This document shows positions 1 through 11,167 of a DNA stretch of 64,000 nt, one piece after another; position 1 is the stretch's first letter, and every line of letters begins with the position of its first letter. Source of the DNA: Colocasia esculenta (lineage: Eukaryota; Streptophyta; Magnoliopsida; Alismatales; Araceae); the NCBI GenBank assembly GCA_014218235.1, contig CM024755.1:81785960-81849959 (forward strand), given 5' to 3'. The position numbers and the translations under genes are program-made. Under the pieces are notes generated by a model. That model searched no databases and was not told the origin of the DNA. It saw nothing but the letters and a program-made list of their open reading frames with translations.

Positions 1-1179
1 TAAAGCTACTTCCTTTTTCAACAAGAAGGAAAATTTGCGAGATATAAAAGAATGAGTGGCCCCCGGATCAAATAAAATTCTAGCATGCACTCCCTCAGTT
101 AGAAGAATACCTTCGGCCACAGTAGGTGATTCCCTTGCTTCTTCCTTGGTTAAGGTAAAAACTCTGGCCTGCCCTCAAGGTTGTTGCCTTGGGGCTTGCT
201 ACTGTTGAGGCTGGGGGCAATCCTTAACCATGTGTCCTATCTGGCCATAACCAAAGCATCTTCCAGTGGTCTTCCAACACTCAATCCCTGGGTGTCTTCT
301 ATCACACTGAGCACAAACTGGCCATCTCTTATTACCTCCTCCTTCAGGGTGCCCCGTGAAAGGTTTCTTATTCTTCACCTTCTTGTCTTTCTCATGCAAG
401 CGTCTCTTCTTCTCAGGTTTGGCACCTTTGTCCTTGACATATTGCTCATATTTTGCTTCAACTATAAAGGCTATCCTCAAAGCAGCGGTCATAGTCTGAG
501 GATCCATAGGTGCCACTCTACTGCGCACCCCAGGCTTCAAATCTCTAACAAATTTCTTTACTCTTCTGACTTCATCACTGCATATGTGGGGTGCATACTT
601 CTCCAAGCAGGTGAACATAGCTTCATATTTAGATATGCTCAAACTTTTCTGCTCCAGCTACAGGAACTCTAGTTCTTTCTTGTCCTTGATGTGCTGAGGG
701 GTGTATTTCTCATAGAATGCTTGCAAAAATTCCTCCCAATGAATATCATCAGTTCGGCCTTTGAGGGTATTTCTCATCATGCATTGCCACCAATCATCGG
801 CCCTATCTTGAAGCATGTAGGTGGCGAGGGTCACTTTATCCTCCTCTGCACATCTAATATCCTTGAACATCTTTTCCATTTCCCTGATCCAACCTTCCAC
901 CTCTTTTAGTTGGCTGGTTCTAGTAAAAGTCGAAGGTCCCATTTTCTTAAATTTCTCTATCAGTGATATTCCAGCTTCTCTATCTTGCTGGGGAGTACTC
1001 AGGTTTCTCATCAGAGTCTGCACAAACCCTTGAGACAACTACATAAATGTAGTAAAGTCGGGAGTGGCAAAAATTCCTTGGGGATCGCCAGTAGGGGTGT
1101 CTTGTGCTCCCCTAGAGGATCCTCCAATAGTGGGTTCCTTAAGACTGGAAGTTTCCAAACCTTTACCTCTTCTGTCCAT
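1..1179 (-). pseudogene. gag-pro: Element A gag-protease frame (Ty3/gypsy), partial
   Basis: This is the capsid/nucleocapsid and start of the aspartic protease of a gypsy retrotransposon, read leftwards. The frame opens at an ATG at 1179. It is continuous to position 1 with no frameshift, but in-frame stops lie at 1039-1041, 658-660, 199-201 and 175-177. The capsid core (about 1000-480) has the retrotransposon-gag layout with a conserved ADDWW. The nucleocapsid (about 300-205) has one knuckle-like CAQC...H...C and a second knuckle whose second cysteine has become tyrosine (CFGY). The protease is visible at 165-1 as LFDPGATHSFIS, the usual D-x-G-A active-site setting. It continues beyond the left edge. 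The PBS and LTR lie directly upstream (1354-1366, 1369 on). Only stop codons break it, so decay is recent or mostly by base substitution. Family assignment is strong; lineage within Ty3/gypsy is not resolved. Confidence 0.85.
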
Positions 1180-1353
1180 ACTCCTAAAATAAAGTCACCT
1201 AGTTAGAGACTAACACCTCCAAATGAAAATTTCTAACCTCCTAGTTCCTAAGAATAGAAGGCTACAAATACTCAAAGTACACAAACTCAAATTTTTATTA
1301 GTATTTTATTAAGTGAATGGTCATTCACAGTTCAACCGTATCCCCTAACCATG

Positions 1354-1366
1354 GGCTCTGATACCA
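1354..1366 (-). other. Element A primer binding site (initiator Met tRNA)
   Basis: On the minus strand this reads TGGTATCAGAGCC, the complement of the 3' end of plant initiator methionine tRNA, the usual minus-strand primer of plant gypsy and copia elements. It lies two bases inside the LTR end and about 175 bases before the gag ATG, which fixes the orientation of element A as leftward. Confidence 0.9.
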
Positions 1367-1368
1367 TC

Positions 1369-2823
1369 TGTATTGCCATGACACCCCTCCCGAGTAGTCT
1401 AGAGGTGACACACACATATACCAAATGGAAGCATCTTAAACATTGTTATGGGAAGGCCTTCTGTGTTGCATGCGATATAATAGCAGACCAAACACAAGAA
1501 CTGTACTTGGTAAAAATACATTAATATACAATTTTCTATTTTTTGTATTATACATATACAATATCATAGTCGGTTAAAAATTACATGCCAGAAAGTCTAA
1601 ATATAAATGGGGCATAGCCACGACTTAAACAAATTTAAAGCCCTTGAGGTCGCCAACCTGAACCATTTACATAGACACGGGGTTTGCTTGAGGAGAGAAC
1701 CACGTCAAGATGAAGAGTCTTAAATGGGTTCAAACAAAGACATGAGTTCTAAAAGAACTCATCAGGCAAACCAGCAAGATGTAATGTATAAGAGCATGAG
1801 ATATGATACAATTTAAGATGTTATAGAAGCACAAAAATTTCACGAAGAGTACATCACAAGGAAGACTTAACAGGTTGCATGTTTACAGATATGCATGAAT
1901 CATATTTCAAAGACATGATTGCTTGGAATGTATTCAAAATCTTGTAAATGACATCAACAAAGCTCTCATGGGGATGAATAACATATAGCTAACCACTTGC
2001 CGAAGCAGGATGTTACATATACACACATACTCAAATTTACCCAACTTAGTGAGCCTAACCACCCACGTTTGATTTGTGGGATGAAACCGTCATCACGGAT
2101 GACCCCTCATGCATGATGCCAACCATAAGGATTTCTAACCACCCGAGAGAGAAAGGTCAAAGTACCTTGCCAAGACAATCAGACATAGGGTTCTCAAAGG
2201 TTACCCGAAAAGGGTTCAAATCAAATTTCTGGATCAAACATGTAGGGTCATAAATGGAGATGAAGATAGACTTCCAAAGGGGTCAAAGAAGGTATTGGGT
2301 ATGCCTAACTTAGTATGGGGACACCAGCTGAGACTGGACAGAGAACTGGGAGGCCAAAATTGCCAGGAAGCTGCAACGACTACAAGTTCAAGCCTTCAGT
2401 TTCCCAGCAGCAGAAGACAGAAAAATTCCACTAGGAGGGTGGTCACCAAGGCTATATAAGGGTTAAAGTTTGAAGTGGGGCGATACTAACAAGGGAATTA
2501 AGACACGTGGCCAACATGCATGTCAAAGTAAGACAAACCAGTGGAGATGATTGATGGGAGTATGAGCGGAAGATCTTTCACATGACAGCAACGTGATTTG
2601 CAGAGAAGTATGAGGTATTCAAATAGGCATAGGGATCCCTTCCAGAAAGTTGGCAGGCCAAAGGAGTCAGATGATGACGACCATCATCATCAGTCTGACA
2701 AAAGCACAAGTGCAAAGAGATTGTACTCAACTCTGATTTGAATAGAGGACAGGGGGGATATTGGTTAGAAGACAAAGGAACTTTGACTGGACGTCAATCA
2801 ATTACTAAAGCATGGTCACATAG
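1369..2823 (-). repeat. Element A LTR, distal part (left of the B insertion)
   Basis: In plus orientation this starts TGTATTGCC at 1369, so the LTR ends in CA two bases before the PBS on the minus strand. It contains a TATATAA-type box near 2453. There is no supported gene; the short ORF at 2578-2775 looks like chance. The LTR is cut at 2823 by element B, and CATAG (2819-2823) is duplicated at 14999-15003. The rest of the LTR is at 15004-16066, giving about 2.5 kb once B is removed. Confidence 0.75.
2819..2823. repeat. Target-site duplication CATAG, left copy, of element B
   Basis: CATAG directly before the B 5' LTR matches CATAG at 14999-15003 directly after its 3' LTR. Five-base duplications are normal for gypsy integrases, so B is one complete insertion. 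Confidence 0.9.
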
Positions 2824-5800
2824 TGTAGCACCCCGGAAATTTTAATTACATAAAAATTTAAATAAATGAAAATAATAATTTCCATAATATCATAGTACTT
2901 AAAACATACGTATCATTATCGTATTTGCTAAAACACATCGAACAATTCCGTACAAATTATAAATCAACCCCAAACATTATTACTAAATGTTCCACAAAGA
3001 AACTTGTGCCAAGAAAAATCGGATTAGCCAAGTTTAAAGTGTTTCGCGACTTATTATCGTAATTCATGAATAAGTAGAAAAATCATTATCACACGTACTT
3101 GGATGAGTCAGGAAATTAAATAAAAATCATAAATGGACTTCAAATAATATCCTATAATGACCCATCAAGAAAATTGGGTCAATAAAAATCATGTGAGCTA
3201 GGTTTAAGAGTTATTGTAACCGATTATCCAAATAAAGAAACAGGTCGGAAAATCGTTAACACGAAAATACGACGCAACCATAAATTAAATAAAAATGTTG
3301 GGGAGACTTCCAACATTATATATTAATGACCCAATATCATAATTGGCGAATGGACATCATTTGACCCAATAATCAAATAAGCTAGAAAATGCATGGAAAT
3401 TCGTAACTCTAAATAGGCTGAAATTAGAAAGAGGCAATTTGAGTTGAATTGAGAAGAGATCTTGCATTCTTGGCAACCCAATTCGTGCTTAACTATGGTG
3501 GGAGGTTTCCTAAAGCCTCACACACTCTAATGGAGGAAAAAATCCTCAAAATAGGAAACTAATATGTCAAAACCGCAACCTAGCTTTCCTAGTTACAATA
3601 GGACTCCTAAACACCTTGGTTGCTTAAATACTCTTCACCCAAACCCTAGGGACGAGTTTACAACTTGTTGGGGTTGTGTGGAGGAGCTCTTGGTGGCTGG
3701 AGAGTAGGAGATCAAGCATACCAAGCTCATCTTCTTCCCCCATTCGTCTGCTGCGACCTGCACAAACCACCTTCTTGGAGTCGATCAAGGGTAGGCCAAA
3801 CCTAAACCAAACCTTGCAAGGTTTATACTCCTGGAAATAGGATCAAGTCTACATTCTAACCCAAGTGGAATGCCCAAATTCCATGCAGTATACACGGAGT
3901 ATTAAGCGTTCTTCAAACAGTGGTCTGAACACGGGTTTTCTGGAAAAATGAGACTTCATCACCCAGAAGGTAGGTTTTCTCGGGCCAAACCTTAACATAT
4001 CCTATACCAATGTGTAGATCATCAGGTTAGCTTTCGTTTCCCATTGGTTTCGTCGAATTTCAATGAGTATATTTGAATTATAAGCATTTTTCCAAAGTCG
4101 CACACTGTTAGGGATTTTCCATTATTTATATGTTGCACGTGATTCAAGACCGAATTAGACCAAACCCACAACATGAAAGTTTTTCTACTAGTTGTCCTCG
4201 TCATGTATTGTGTTGAACATTTTATCTAAATGTCAATAGTTAGAGAGTTATAAGCATGGTAATAGGGTTGCTGCATGAAACTACGTTTTCAGGCTGCACT
4301 TGGTTTTACGTTTGTGTTTGACTTGATTAAAGCCTGTCGAAACCATCCTTGTTTTCCAATTCCGATTTACTGGAAGCACCCTTGCATGTCAAGGTTGGTT
4401 TAAAACTAGTTTCGTTATTTTTCATGCACTGAACAATTTGTTCTTAATTTTAGAACAACCCTGTGTCGAAATAGGGAAAGTCTGGTTCGCAATCCAAAGC
4501 ACTGTCCTTTCTCTGTCGGATTCAGGCACAGACCCTGTGAACTCGACGGTCCGATAGGCCGCATTCTGAGTCTTGTCGTGATAGCACACCCGTCGCATTC
4601 TGAACGCGAAGAGCACACCGTCGCTACCTCGCTGCCTGATCTAACTGCCCCGTCGCGTTCTTCACATCCCTGTGTCGCGTTCTGTTCCCGACTCATCGCG
4701 ACCCTTACAAGTGTCCATCGCGACCTGACCTTCGGGTCTGACAGCCATGTCGCCTTCTTCATATGTACCCGTCGCGTGTACCCGTCGCGATCTACCTGCC
4801 TGATCAGACAAGCCTGTCGCGATCCTTACAAGGCACTGTCGCGTTCTGATCTAACCCCGTCGCGACCCTTACTAGGGTCCGTCGCGACCTCAGTATTTCG
4901 CATGAAACCCCACTTATTTTATTTGTGAATTTTACCGCTATACCCAAGGTCTGTTTAATATGATTTTAATGTGTAAATTGTATGTCGTGGGTCTGATCAT
5001 TACATGATGTCTATTTAATGGCTTAAAAGTGTTTAACCCATTTAAAAAGCCTTAATTACATGAATATTATTCTAATTGCTTTCTTAATGATATGATCATT
5101 CATGAAACTTGTGATTGACTCTTGTTACCGTTCTAGCTTGATTAAATGATAATCATTTTCTTTAAATCTTGCAAACCCATGTATAGTTAAATGCATTGTC
5201 ATCGCATGCCATCATGTTAAATGTTTCCGCGAGTTTGAGACCGATGGATTTAGAATTGAGACGTGTACGTCACTACACACTTGCACATCTAGGCAGCCTT
5301 TCTTGGGAATTTGGAAACTCTCTACCGGTCATTCCGAATCGGTAGACTAGGCCTCCGTAAATCTCCTCTGACCATGGATTCCCACATGGCCGACGAGTTG
5401 GTTGAACCATTGAAGTTCCCTAGAGATAGCATGCACTTCCTCTCTCATCTTGTTCTCGTGAGTGTGATTTACAATCTATACTAAAGCCATTAATGTAAAG
5501 ATTGAACTAAAGTATAAATCGTACCGTTATGCTGCCAAATTTATCTCTTGACCATTGTTATCATGAAGTCATGTTCAAATAACTTATTACTTGTTCTCAT
5601 CATCATCATGAACATGATATTACACATGCTTACATCTTGAAACTCTCATTGGCCATTATTAATGACTGTGGGTATCTACATTTGAAAATTTAAGTGAGAT
5701 GCTGACAGGGCACGGTGTGTGTCCAAGGGCTCCAGTCTAGCCCTAATGACGGAGAGTCATAAATATACTGTTAACCATGGGGTATAATGATTACTGGCGT

Positions 5801-6497
5801 TGCATCTGCGCTGGGAGTCGTGAGTGTCGTGTTGAATGATAGATACAATAACCACATACACATGTCCTAGTGTACATTCTTGATGGATCTTTTCTTGGTG
5901 TACATTAGTGTCTTCGTGCTTGATTAAGTGAATCGTGTTAAAAGTTCATGCTCGTGCGTGCTTGCTTGCGTGATATGGCCATCCTGCATTTATTGAAATT
6001 AGTGATATCTTGCATTCCTAAGAGCTATTGACATCAAGTGAAATCTTGCGTGCTCGTACAAAGTGATCTATTGCTAGTTCTATCTTGTCATCTTGTTCAA
6101 AAATCTTGTTCTATCGTGATCACTCTATCTAGCTTGTCCATGTATTATGTTTTAATGAGTTTTATTCGTACATGACATGAATGTGCTGCCTAGGGCTTAT
6201 ATGTGTATGCTAGTTTGTTTGCTCTTGAGCGTTAATGATATCGTGATAGTAGGAAGTGAGGAATAAAAGTGTACTTTTCCTTTTATTGAGTCTTAGTCCT
6301 GTACTAGTTCTTTTGAGATGAATATGAGATTTGAATACAATTTCCATTAACTTCAATATTTGGGCCTTATGATGATGTATGTTGTTATACATTTAGTGCG
6401 TGCTAGCTAGAGGCTTATTTGCCGACTGTTCACGTCTCAAAATATCGACTCGAATTCTTCGAACTAATATCCGCTGCGTAATTCTCGGGACGTGACA
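2824..6497 (+). repeat. Element B 5' LTR
   Basis: It starts TGTAGCACCCCGG and ends CGTGACA, and it aligns along its length with 11168-14998. The mid part (about 4590-4890) holds an array of GTCGC/GTCGCGAC words. Compared with the 3' LTR, a stretch of about 240 bases (14515-14755 there) is replaced by about 65 bases (6172-6238), which removes the small basic ORF and splice-acceptor-like site that the 3' LTR keeps. ORFs at 4415-4928 are by-products of the GC-rich array. Confidence 0.9.
4585..4890. repeat. GTCGCGAC word array in B 5' LTR
   Basis: About a dozen GTCGC words, several as the full 8-bp palindrome GTCGCGAC and two as ATCGCGAC, are spaced 15-45 bases apart by unrelated spacers, in an otherwise AT-rich LTR. 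It is not a regular tandem repeat because the spacers differ. The same kind of array is in the 3' LTR (12900-13215). Confidence 0.8.
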
Positions 6498-6503
6498 GTT
6501 TAG

Positions 6504-6516
6504 TGGTATCAGAGCC
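6504..6516 (+). other. Element B primer binding site (initiator Met tRNA)
   Basis: TGGTATCAGAGCC lies six bases after the LTR end (CGTGACA, 6497). It matches the complement of the initiator methionine tRNA 3' end. Confidence 0.95.
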
Positions 6517-6735
6517 TATGAATACCAAATAGGATATGTCTCAGGAATAGGAGATACCTATGGAACCTAGGTCGTGAAAATTAAATACAGTACCTGGTGA
6601 GAATGGGTAGAGACTGGGAATATGTTAAGAAAGAATTAAACACTTCTACCCATTGGCTCTTATAACGTATCTAGAGACATTAATTCGTTTCCATCCTTTT
6701 CTCAGGAACCTTCATAACTCTTACACTCAATTGCA

Positions 6736-7690
6736 ATGGCTCGTAATCAGTGGCAAGCTATGCAAGAAACCGTGGCTGGATTGACCCAGGCATTACAAAA
6801 GGTGGTTCAGGCTAGAAATCAGGCTGAAGCTGCAAGGAATGGAGCCGGTGATCTACACCGGAATTTTAGGAGTTTAAACCCTCCTCGTTTCTCTGGATCC
6901 CCTGATCCTGACGAGGCCGAGAACTGGCAAGAGGAGATAGAAAGGATCTTCCAAGTCATGCATGCACTAACAGGGAAGGAAGGTGGTACTGGCCACTTTC
7001 AATTCACTAAAGATGCCCGAGCATGGTGGAAGGCCACCTCGGCCCACTTGCCTAATGTTGGCGAACTGGAGTAGGCCGGATTCCTGGAGATATTCGGGGA
7101 AAGTATTTCTGAGAGGGTCAAGGAGAAGAAGGCAGCAGAGTTTGCCGCACCAAAACAGAGAGGGATGTCTGTGGCTGAGTATGAGGCTCAGTTCGCGCGT
7201 CTGGTTGTGTATACACTTGGTGGGAACATAAAGACTTAAGGCAAATCGGTTCATGGATGGGCTCAGAACCATGTTCATTGAAAGGCTCGGACCAACAATA
7301 TTCAAACTTACACTGAGATGGTCCAAAGAGACTCAGTGGTAGAAGACACCATGGCCAAAGTGGAGGGCATGAGGGGAAGGACAAATCCAAGCCGGTCTTC
7401 GTCAAGAGGGGAGCACCTAATATTGCTCCAACTTTTCGTAACAACAACGTCAATAACAACAACAAGAGGCCGAATGCCGGAAGAGAAGAGATGTCGCGGG
7501 AGACAAAAGAGTCAAAATGGAAGGTAGGCAGTTGGTGAGAACTGCAAATTCTGTGAAAACCAAAGCACCGAGCTGAAGAATGCTGGAAGAAGAAGCTCGG
7601 GGCGTGCTTGAAATGCGAGGGTCGTGACCACCGTATTTCTGATTGTCATGCTGAAGGACACAGCCAGGTAGAGCTCAGAATGTACCACGG
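6736..7690 (+). pseudogene. gag: Element B gag, broken
   Basis: This encodes the structural capsid and nucleocapsid. The ATG at 6736 opens a 112-residue frame (MARNQWQAMQETV at the start, then a capsid core with ARAWW) that ends at a TAG near 7072. Recognisable gag continues in shifted frames, with the KEKKAAEF and MSVAEYEAQF regions at about 7115-7200. The first zinc knuckle (near 7545) is frameshifted. The second (about 7605-7650) keeps C-x2-C-x4-H-x4-C. The protein is homologous along its length to the gag at 24223-25263. At least two frameshifts and one stop make it non-functional. Confidence 0.85.
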
Positions 7691-7744
7691 CGTCAGGGAA
7701 GCCTTAATGCTGTCATAGAAGCTGACCTACCCGAGGAAGGGGGT

Positions 7745-8160
7745 ATGGTGGAAGGTACATTTCCATACACTCTCAACCTGCTTTGTGCTTATTGATACTG
7801 TAGCTGCATATTCTTTTATTTCCACCACATTTGTGCAACTCTACCTGTCAAACATGTACCCTTGAAATCCAAGATCACTGTAGCCTCTCCACTAGGCTCA
7901 GAATCTGAACTCACTCACTACTTTCCAAAATGTGAAACTATAATTAGAGGACACAAATCCCCTACCGACCTTATCTGTTTAGACATGAAGGGTTATGATG
8001 CCATTCTGGGTGTCGATTGGCTAATTGAATATGATGCCGATGTAAAATGTCGCCATAGGAGGGTCACTTTTAAAAGACCAAACCTTCCAACTCTATCACT
8101 ACTTGGCACCCGTATCACAAAACACCTATCTTGATATCCTCCCTAAAGGCTTCTAAGCTG
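7745..8160 (+). pseudogene. pro: Element B protease domain, broken
   Basis: This is the aspartic protease that would process the polyprotein. The active-site region is at about 7790-7830, but the expected D-S/T-G-A reads DTVA, so the catalytic glycine is lost. The downstream hallmark YDAILGVDWL is intact at about 7997-8026 in the 90-residue frame 7862-8134. A frameshift separates the active site from that frame. Confidence 0.75.
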
Positions 8161-9560
8161 ATTAACCAGGGTTGTGATGCTTTCCTAGTTTTCGTCTTGA
8201 CAACTGAAAAGAAGAAGAAACCTACCTTAGAAGACATTCAAATAGCCAGGGACTATCCTGATGTATTTCTAGAGGAATTACTGGCATATCGCCTGAGCGG
8301 GAGGTAGGTAAACTTCACCATTGACTTACTCCCTAGGGCAGCCCCTGTTTCAAAAAGCTAGTATCACATGTCCCCTGTTGAATGCAGGAGTTGAAAAGAC
8401 AGATCCAAGAATTGCTAGATCAGGGTTTTATCAGGCCTAGCACATCCCCGTGGGGAGTGCCAATGCTATTTGTCATAAAGAAGGACGGGGACAATGAGGC
8501 TATGCATTGATTACCGTTAGTTAAACCAGTGACAATAAAGAATAAGTATCTACTGCCCGCATCGACGAGCTGTTTGACCAGATCTCGGTGCACAATATTT
8601 CTCCAAGATAGATCTAAGATCAGGCTACCATCAACTAAGAATAAGGGAGGAAGATATTCACAAGTCTGCATTCCGGAGTAGATATGGTCACTATGAGTTC
8701 GTGGTCATGCCGTTTGGTTAACAAATGCTCCAGTAGCTTTCATGCAACTAATGAACAATATTTATAGGCCATACTTGGACCAGTTTATAGTGGTGTTCAT
8801 TGATGACTTCCTTATTTACTCCAAATCCAAAGAAGAACATGAGGAACACTTGAAGGTTGCTCTTCAAGTGCTCAGAGATAATCAACTCTATGCTAAACTT
8901 AGTAAGTGTGAATTCTGGATGAAGGAAGTGTCTTTCCTTGGACACATCATATCCAAGGATGGAATCTCTGTGGATCCATCTAAGGTGGAGGCAGTAAAGA
9001 ACTGGGAAAGGCCGACAACTGTGTCGGAGATTAGGAGCTTTCTGGGTTTAGCCAGTTATTATCGTCGCTCATTAAAGATTTCTCAAAGATAGCTGTACCA
9101 TTGGCCAGGCTTAGCAGGAAGAAGAATCCATTTGCATGGACTAATGAATGTGAACAAAGTTTCAAGGCAAGGGCACCTTACCTCGGCACCCGTACTGACA
9201 CTGCCAGTTGTTGGGGTAGTTTTGAAGTATAAACCGATGCATCCGGGATCAGCCTAGGCTGTGTGCTGATGCAAAATGGGAAAGTTATATGCTACGCGTC
9301 CAGACAAGAAGAAGCACGAGGACAATTATCCTGTACATGATCGGAGCTAGCTGCTGTAGTCTTCGCCTTGAAGATATGGCGTCATTATCTATATGGTGAG
9401 AAATTCATTGTGTTTTTGACCATAAAAGCTTAAAGTATATATTTTCTCAGCAGGACTTGAATATGAGACAAGGGAGGTGGTTGGAGTATCTCAAAGACTT
9501 CGACTTTACGATCCAATATCATCCAGGAAAAGCAAATGTTGTGGCAGAGCTCTAAGTAGA
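8160..9560 (+). pseudogene. pol: Element B reverse transcriptase and RNase H, broken
   Basis: RT would copy the element RNA and RNase H would degrade the RNA strand. The N-terminal RT fingers (about 8420-8700) survive only as pieces in several frames. The best part is 8742-9092, with the palm motif FIDD (D-D catalytic pair) and the C-terminal FLGHIISKDGI and FLGLASYYRR blocks. RNase H follows at about 9230-9440, recognisable from the ASRQ and ELAAVVFALKIWRHYLYG regions, with frameshifts and a stop. Domain order RT-RH-INT is that of Ty3/gypsy. Confidence 0.8.
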
Positions 9561-9779
9561 AAGCCAATGATCACATTGTCAAGTTTAATGGTAGACGAAT
9601 GGAAGTTATTAGAAGCCTTCGCCAAATAAATATTGATGCTGACATCAAAGAGAAGGGATGCCTTGTTGCTAGTGTTAGAGCACAACCTACACTATTGGAG
9701 GACATCACAACACTCCAAGACAATGACCCGTACTTGTGGAGATTAAGGCTAATCTAGACCAGAGGCCGGATTCTCATTA

Positions 9780-11119
9780 ACTGAAGATGGAAGACTATTG
9801 TTCCGGATCGAGTTTGTGTACCCGACCATGCGGAGACAAAGAAAATGATTATGGATGAGGCTCACAAGACCAGGTATACCATTCATCCTGGAACTACCAA
9901 ATATATCAGGACCGAAGAGAAGCTTTTGGTGGCCAAATATGAAGAGGGAGGTGGCGGGAATATGTCGCCGATGCTTAACATGTCAAAGGTCAAGGCGGAA
10001 CACTTGCGACCCGCAGGTAAACTCAAACCCCTAGAAATCCAGGCATGGAAATGGGAAGGTATAGGGATGGACTTTATTCGGATACCCAAATCTAGAGGTG
10101 GGTTTGATGGTATCTGGGTTATTGTCGACCGCTAAACTAAGTCGGCTCACTTCTTGCAATGAAGAATAAGTGGTCAGTAGATGTTCTGGTGCATTGTATG
10201 TGAAGGAAATAGTCTGATTACATGGAGTACCGGTGTCTATCGTGTCAGATAGAGACCCTAGGTTTACATCCCATTTTTGGAAAGGACTGCATTACTACTT
10301 GGGATCTAAACTAAACTTTAGCACGACCTTCCATCCACAGACAGATGGTCAGACGGAGAGAACCAACCAAGTGATTGAAGATATGCTTAGAGCATGTGTC
10401 CTAGATTTTGGGGGTAGCTGGCATGAACACTTACCTCTTGTGGAGTTCGCCTACAATAATAGCTATGAAGCTAGCATTCAAATGGCACCATTTGAAGCAC
10501 TCTATGGCAGAAGTTGCCGATCTCCAATATGCTGGTATGAAGTTGGCGAAAAACAAATGCTAGGACTAGAGATGATAAGGAAAACCAGGAGAAGGTAAAG
10601 CTTATTAAAGAAAGAATGGCAGTGGCGCAACAAAGCAAAAGGCATATGCAGATAATAGAAGAAGAGACCTGGAGTTCAGGTTGGTGAACATGTATTTTGA
10701 AAGTGTCTCTAGGCCGTGGGATCAGGCATTTGGCATTAAAGGCAAGTTGTCACCAGGTTTGTCGGCCTTTCGAAATCCTTGAAAGAATCGGCGAGGGTGG
10801 CATATCGTCTCGCTTTACCACCACAAATGGATGGAATACACAATGTGTTCCACATATCCATGTTGAAAAGGTATGTACGAGATCCGTGCATGTCATAGAA
10901 TATGAACTCTTGGAATTCAACAAGGACGGAACCTATCAAGAGAAGCCAGTTAAGATCGTGGATCAGGAACTGCGCCAACTAAGGAACAAGGTCATTCCAC
11001 TAGTAAGGGTTAGATGGAATCAACGCATGGATGAAGACGACACGTGGGAAACCGAGGAAGCAATGCGCAAAAGATACCCGGAGCTATTCACAAGTAAGTA
11101 CACCTCACTTGTACAATAA
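9780..11119 (+). pseudogene. int: Element B integrase with C-terminal chromodomain, broken
   Basis: Integrase would insert the cDNA. The zinc-binding N-terminus is at about 9845-9990, altered around the cysteine pair. The first catalytic Asp is in GMDFI (about 10066). SDRDPRF (about 10245) gives the second Asp, and QTERTNQ (about 10350) the catalytic Glu. The frame 10233-10598 is clean. The C-terminal part (10697-11119) ends in a chromodomain-like segment (VIPLVRVRWN...DDTWETEEAM...YPELF, about 10992-11095), as in plant chromoviruses, where it biases insertion to certain chromatin. Stops at about 10135 and frameshifts near 10180 and 10600 disable it. Confidence 0.85.
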
Positions 11120-11154
11120 CTTTCTATACATGAATTTGGGGACCAAATTCTCTT

Positions 11155-11167
11155 AAGTGGGGGAGGG
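11155..11167 (+). other. Element B polypurine tract
   Basis: AAGTGGGGGAGGG lies immediately before the 3' LTR (TGTAGCACC at 11168). This is the expected plus-strand primer site. Confidence 0.95.

Noticed and set aside
4415..4928. Arg/Ser-rich ORFs on both strands
   Set aside because: They arise from the GC-rich GTCGCG array of the LTR and are not kept in frame in the other LTR copies.
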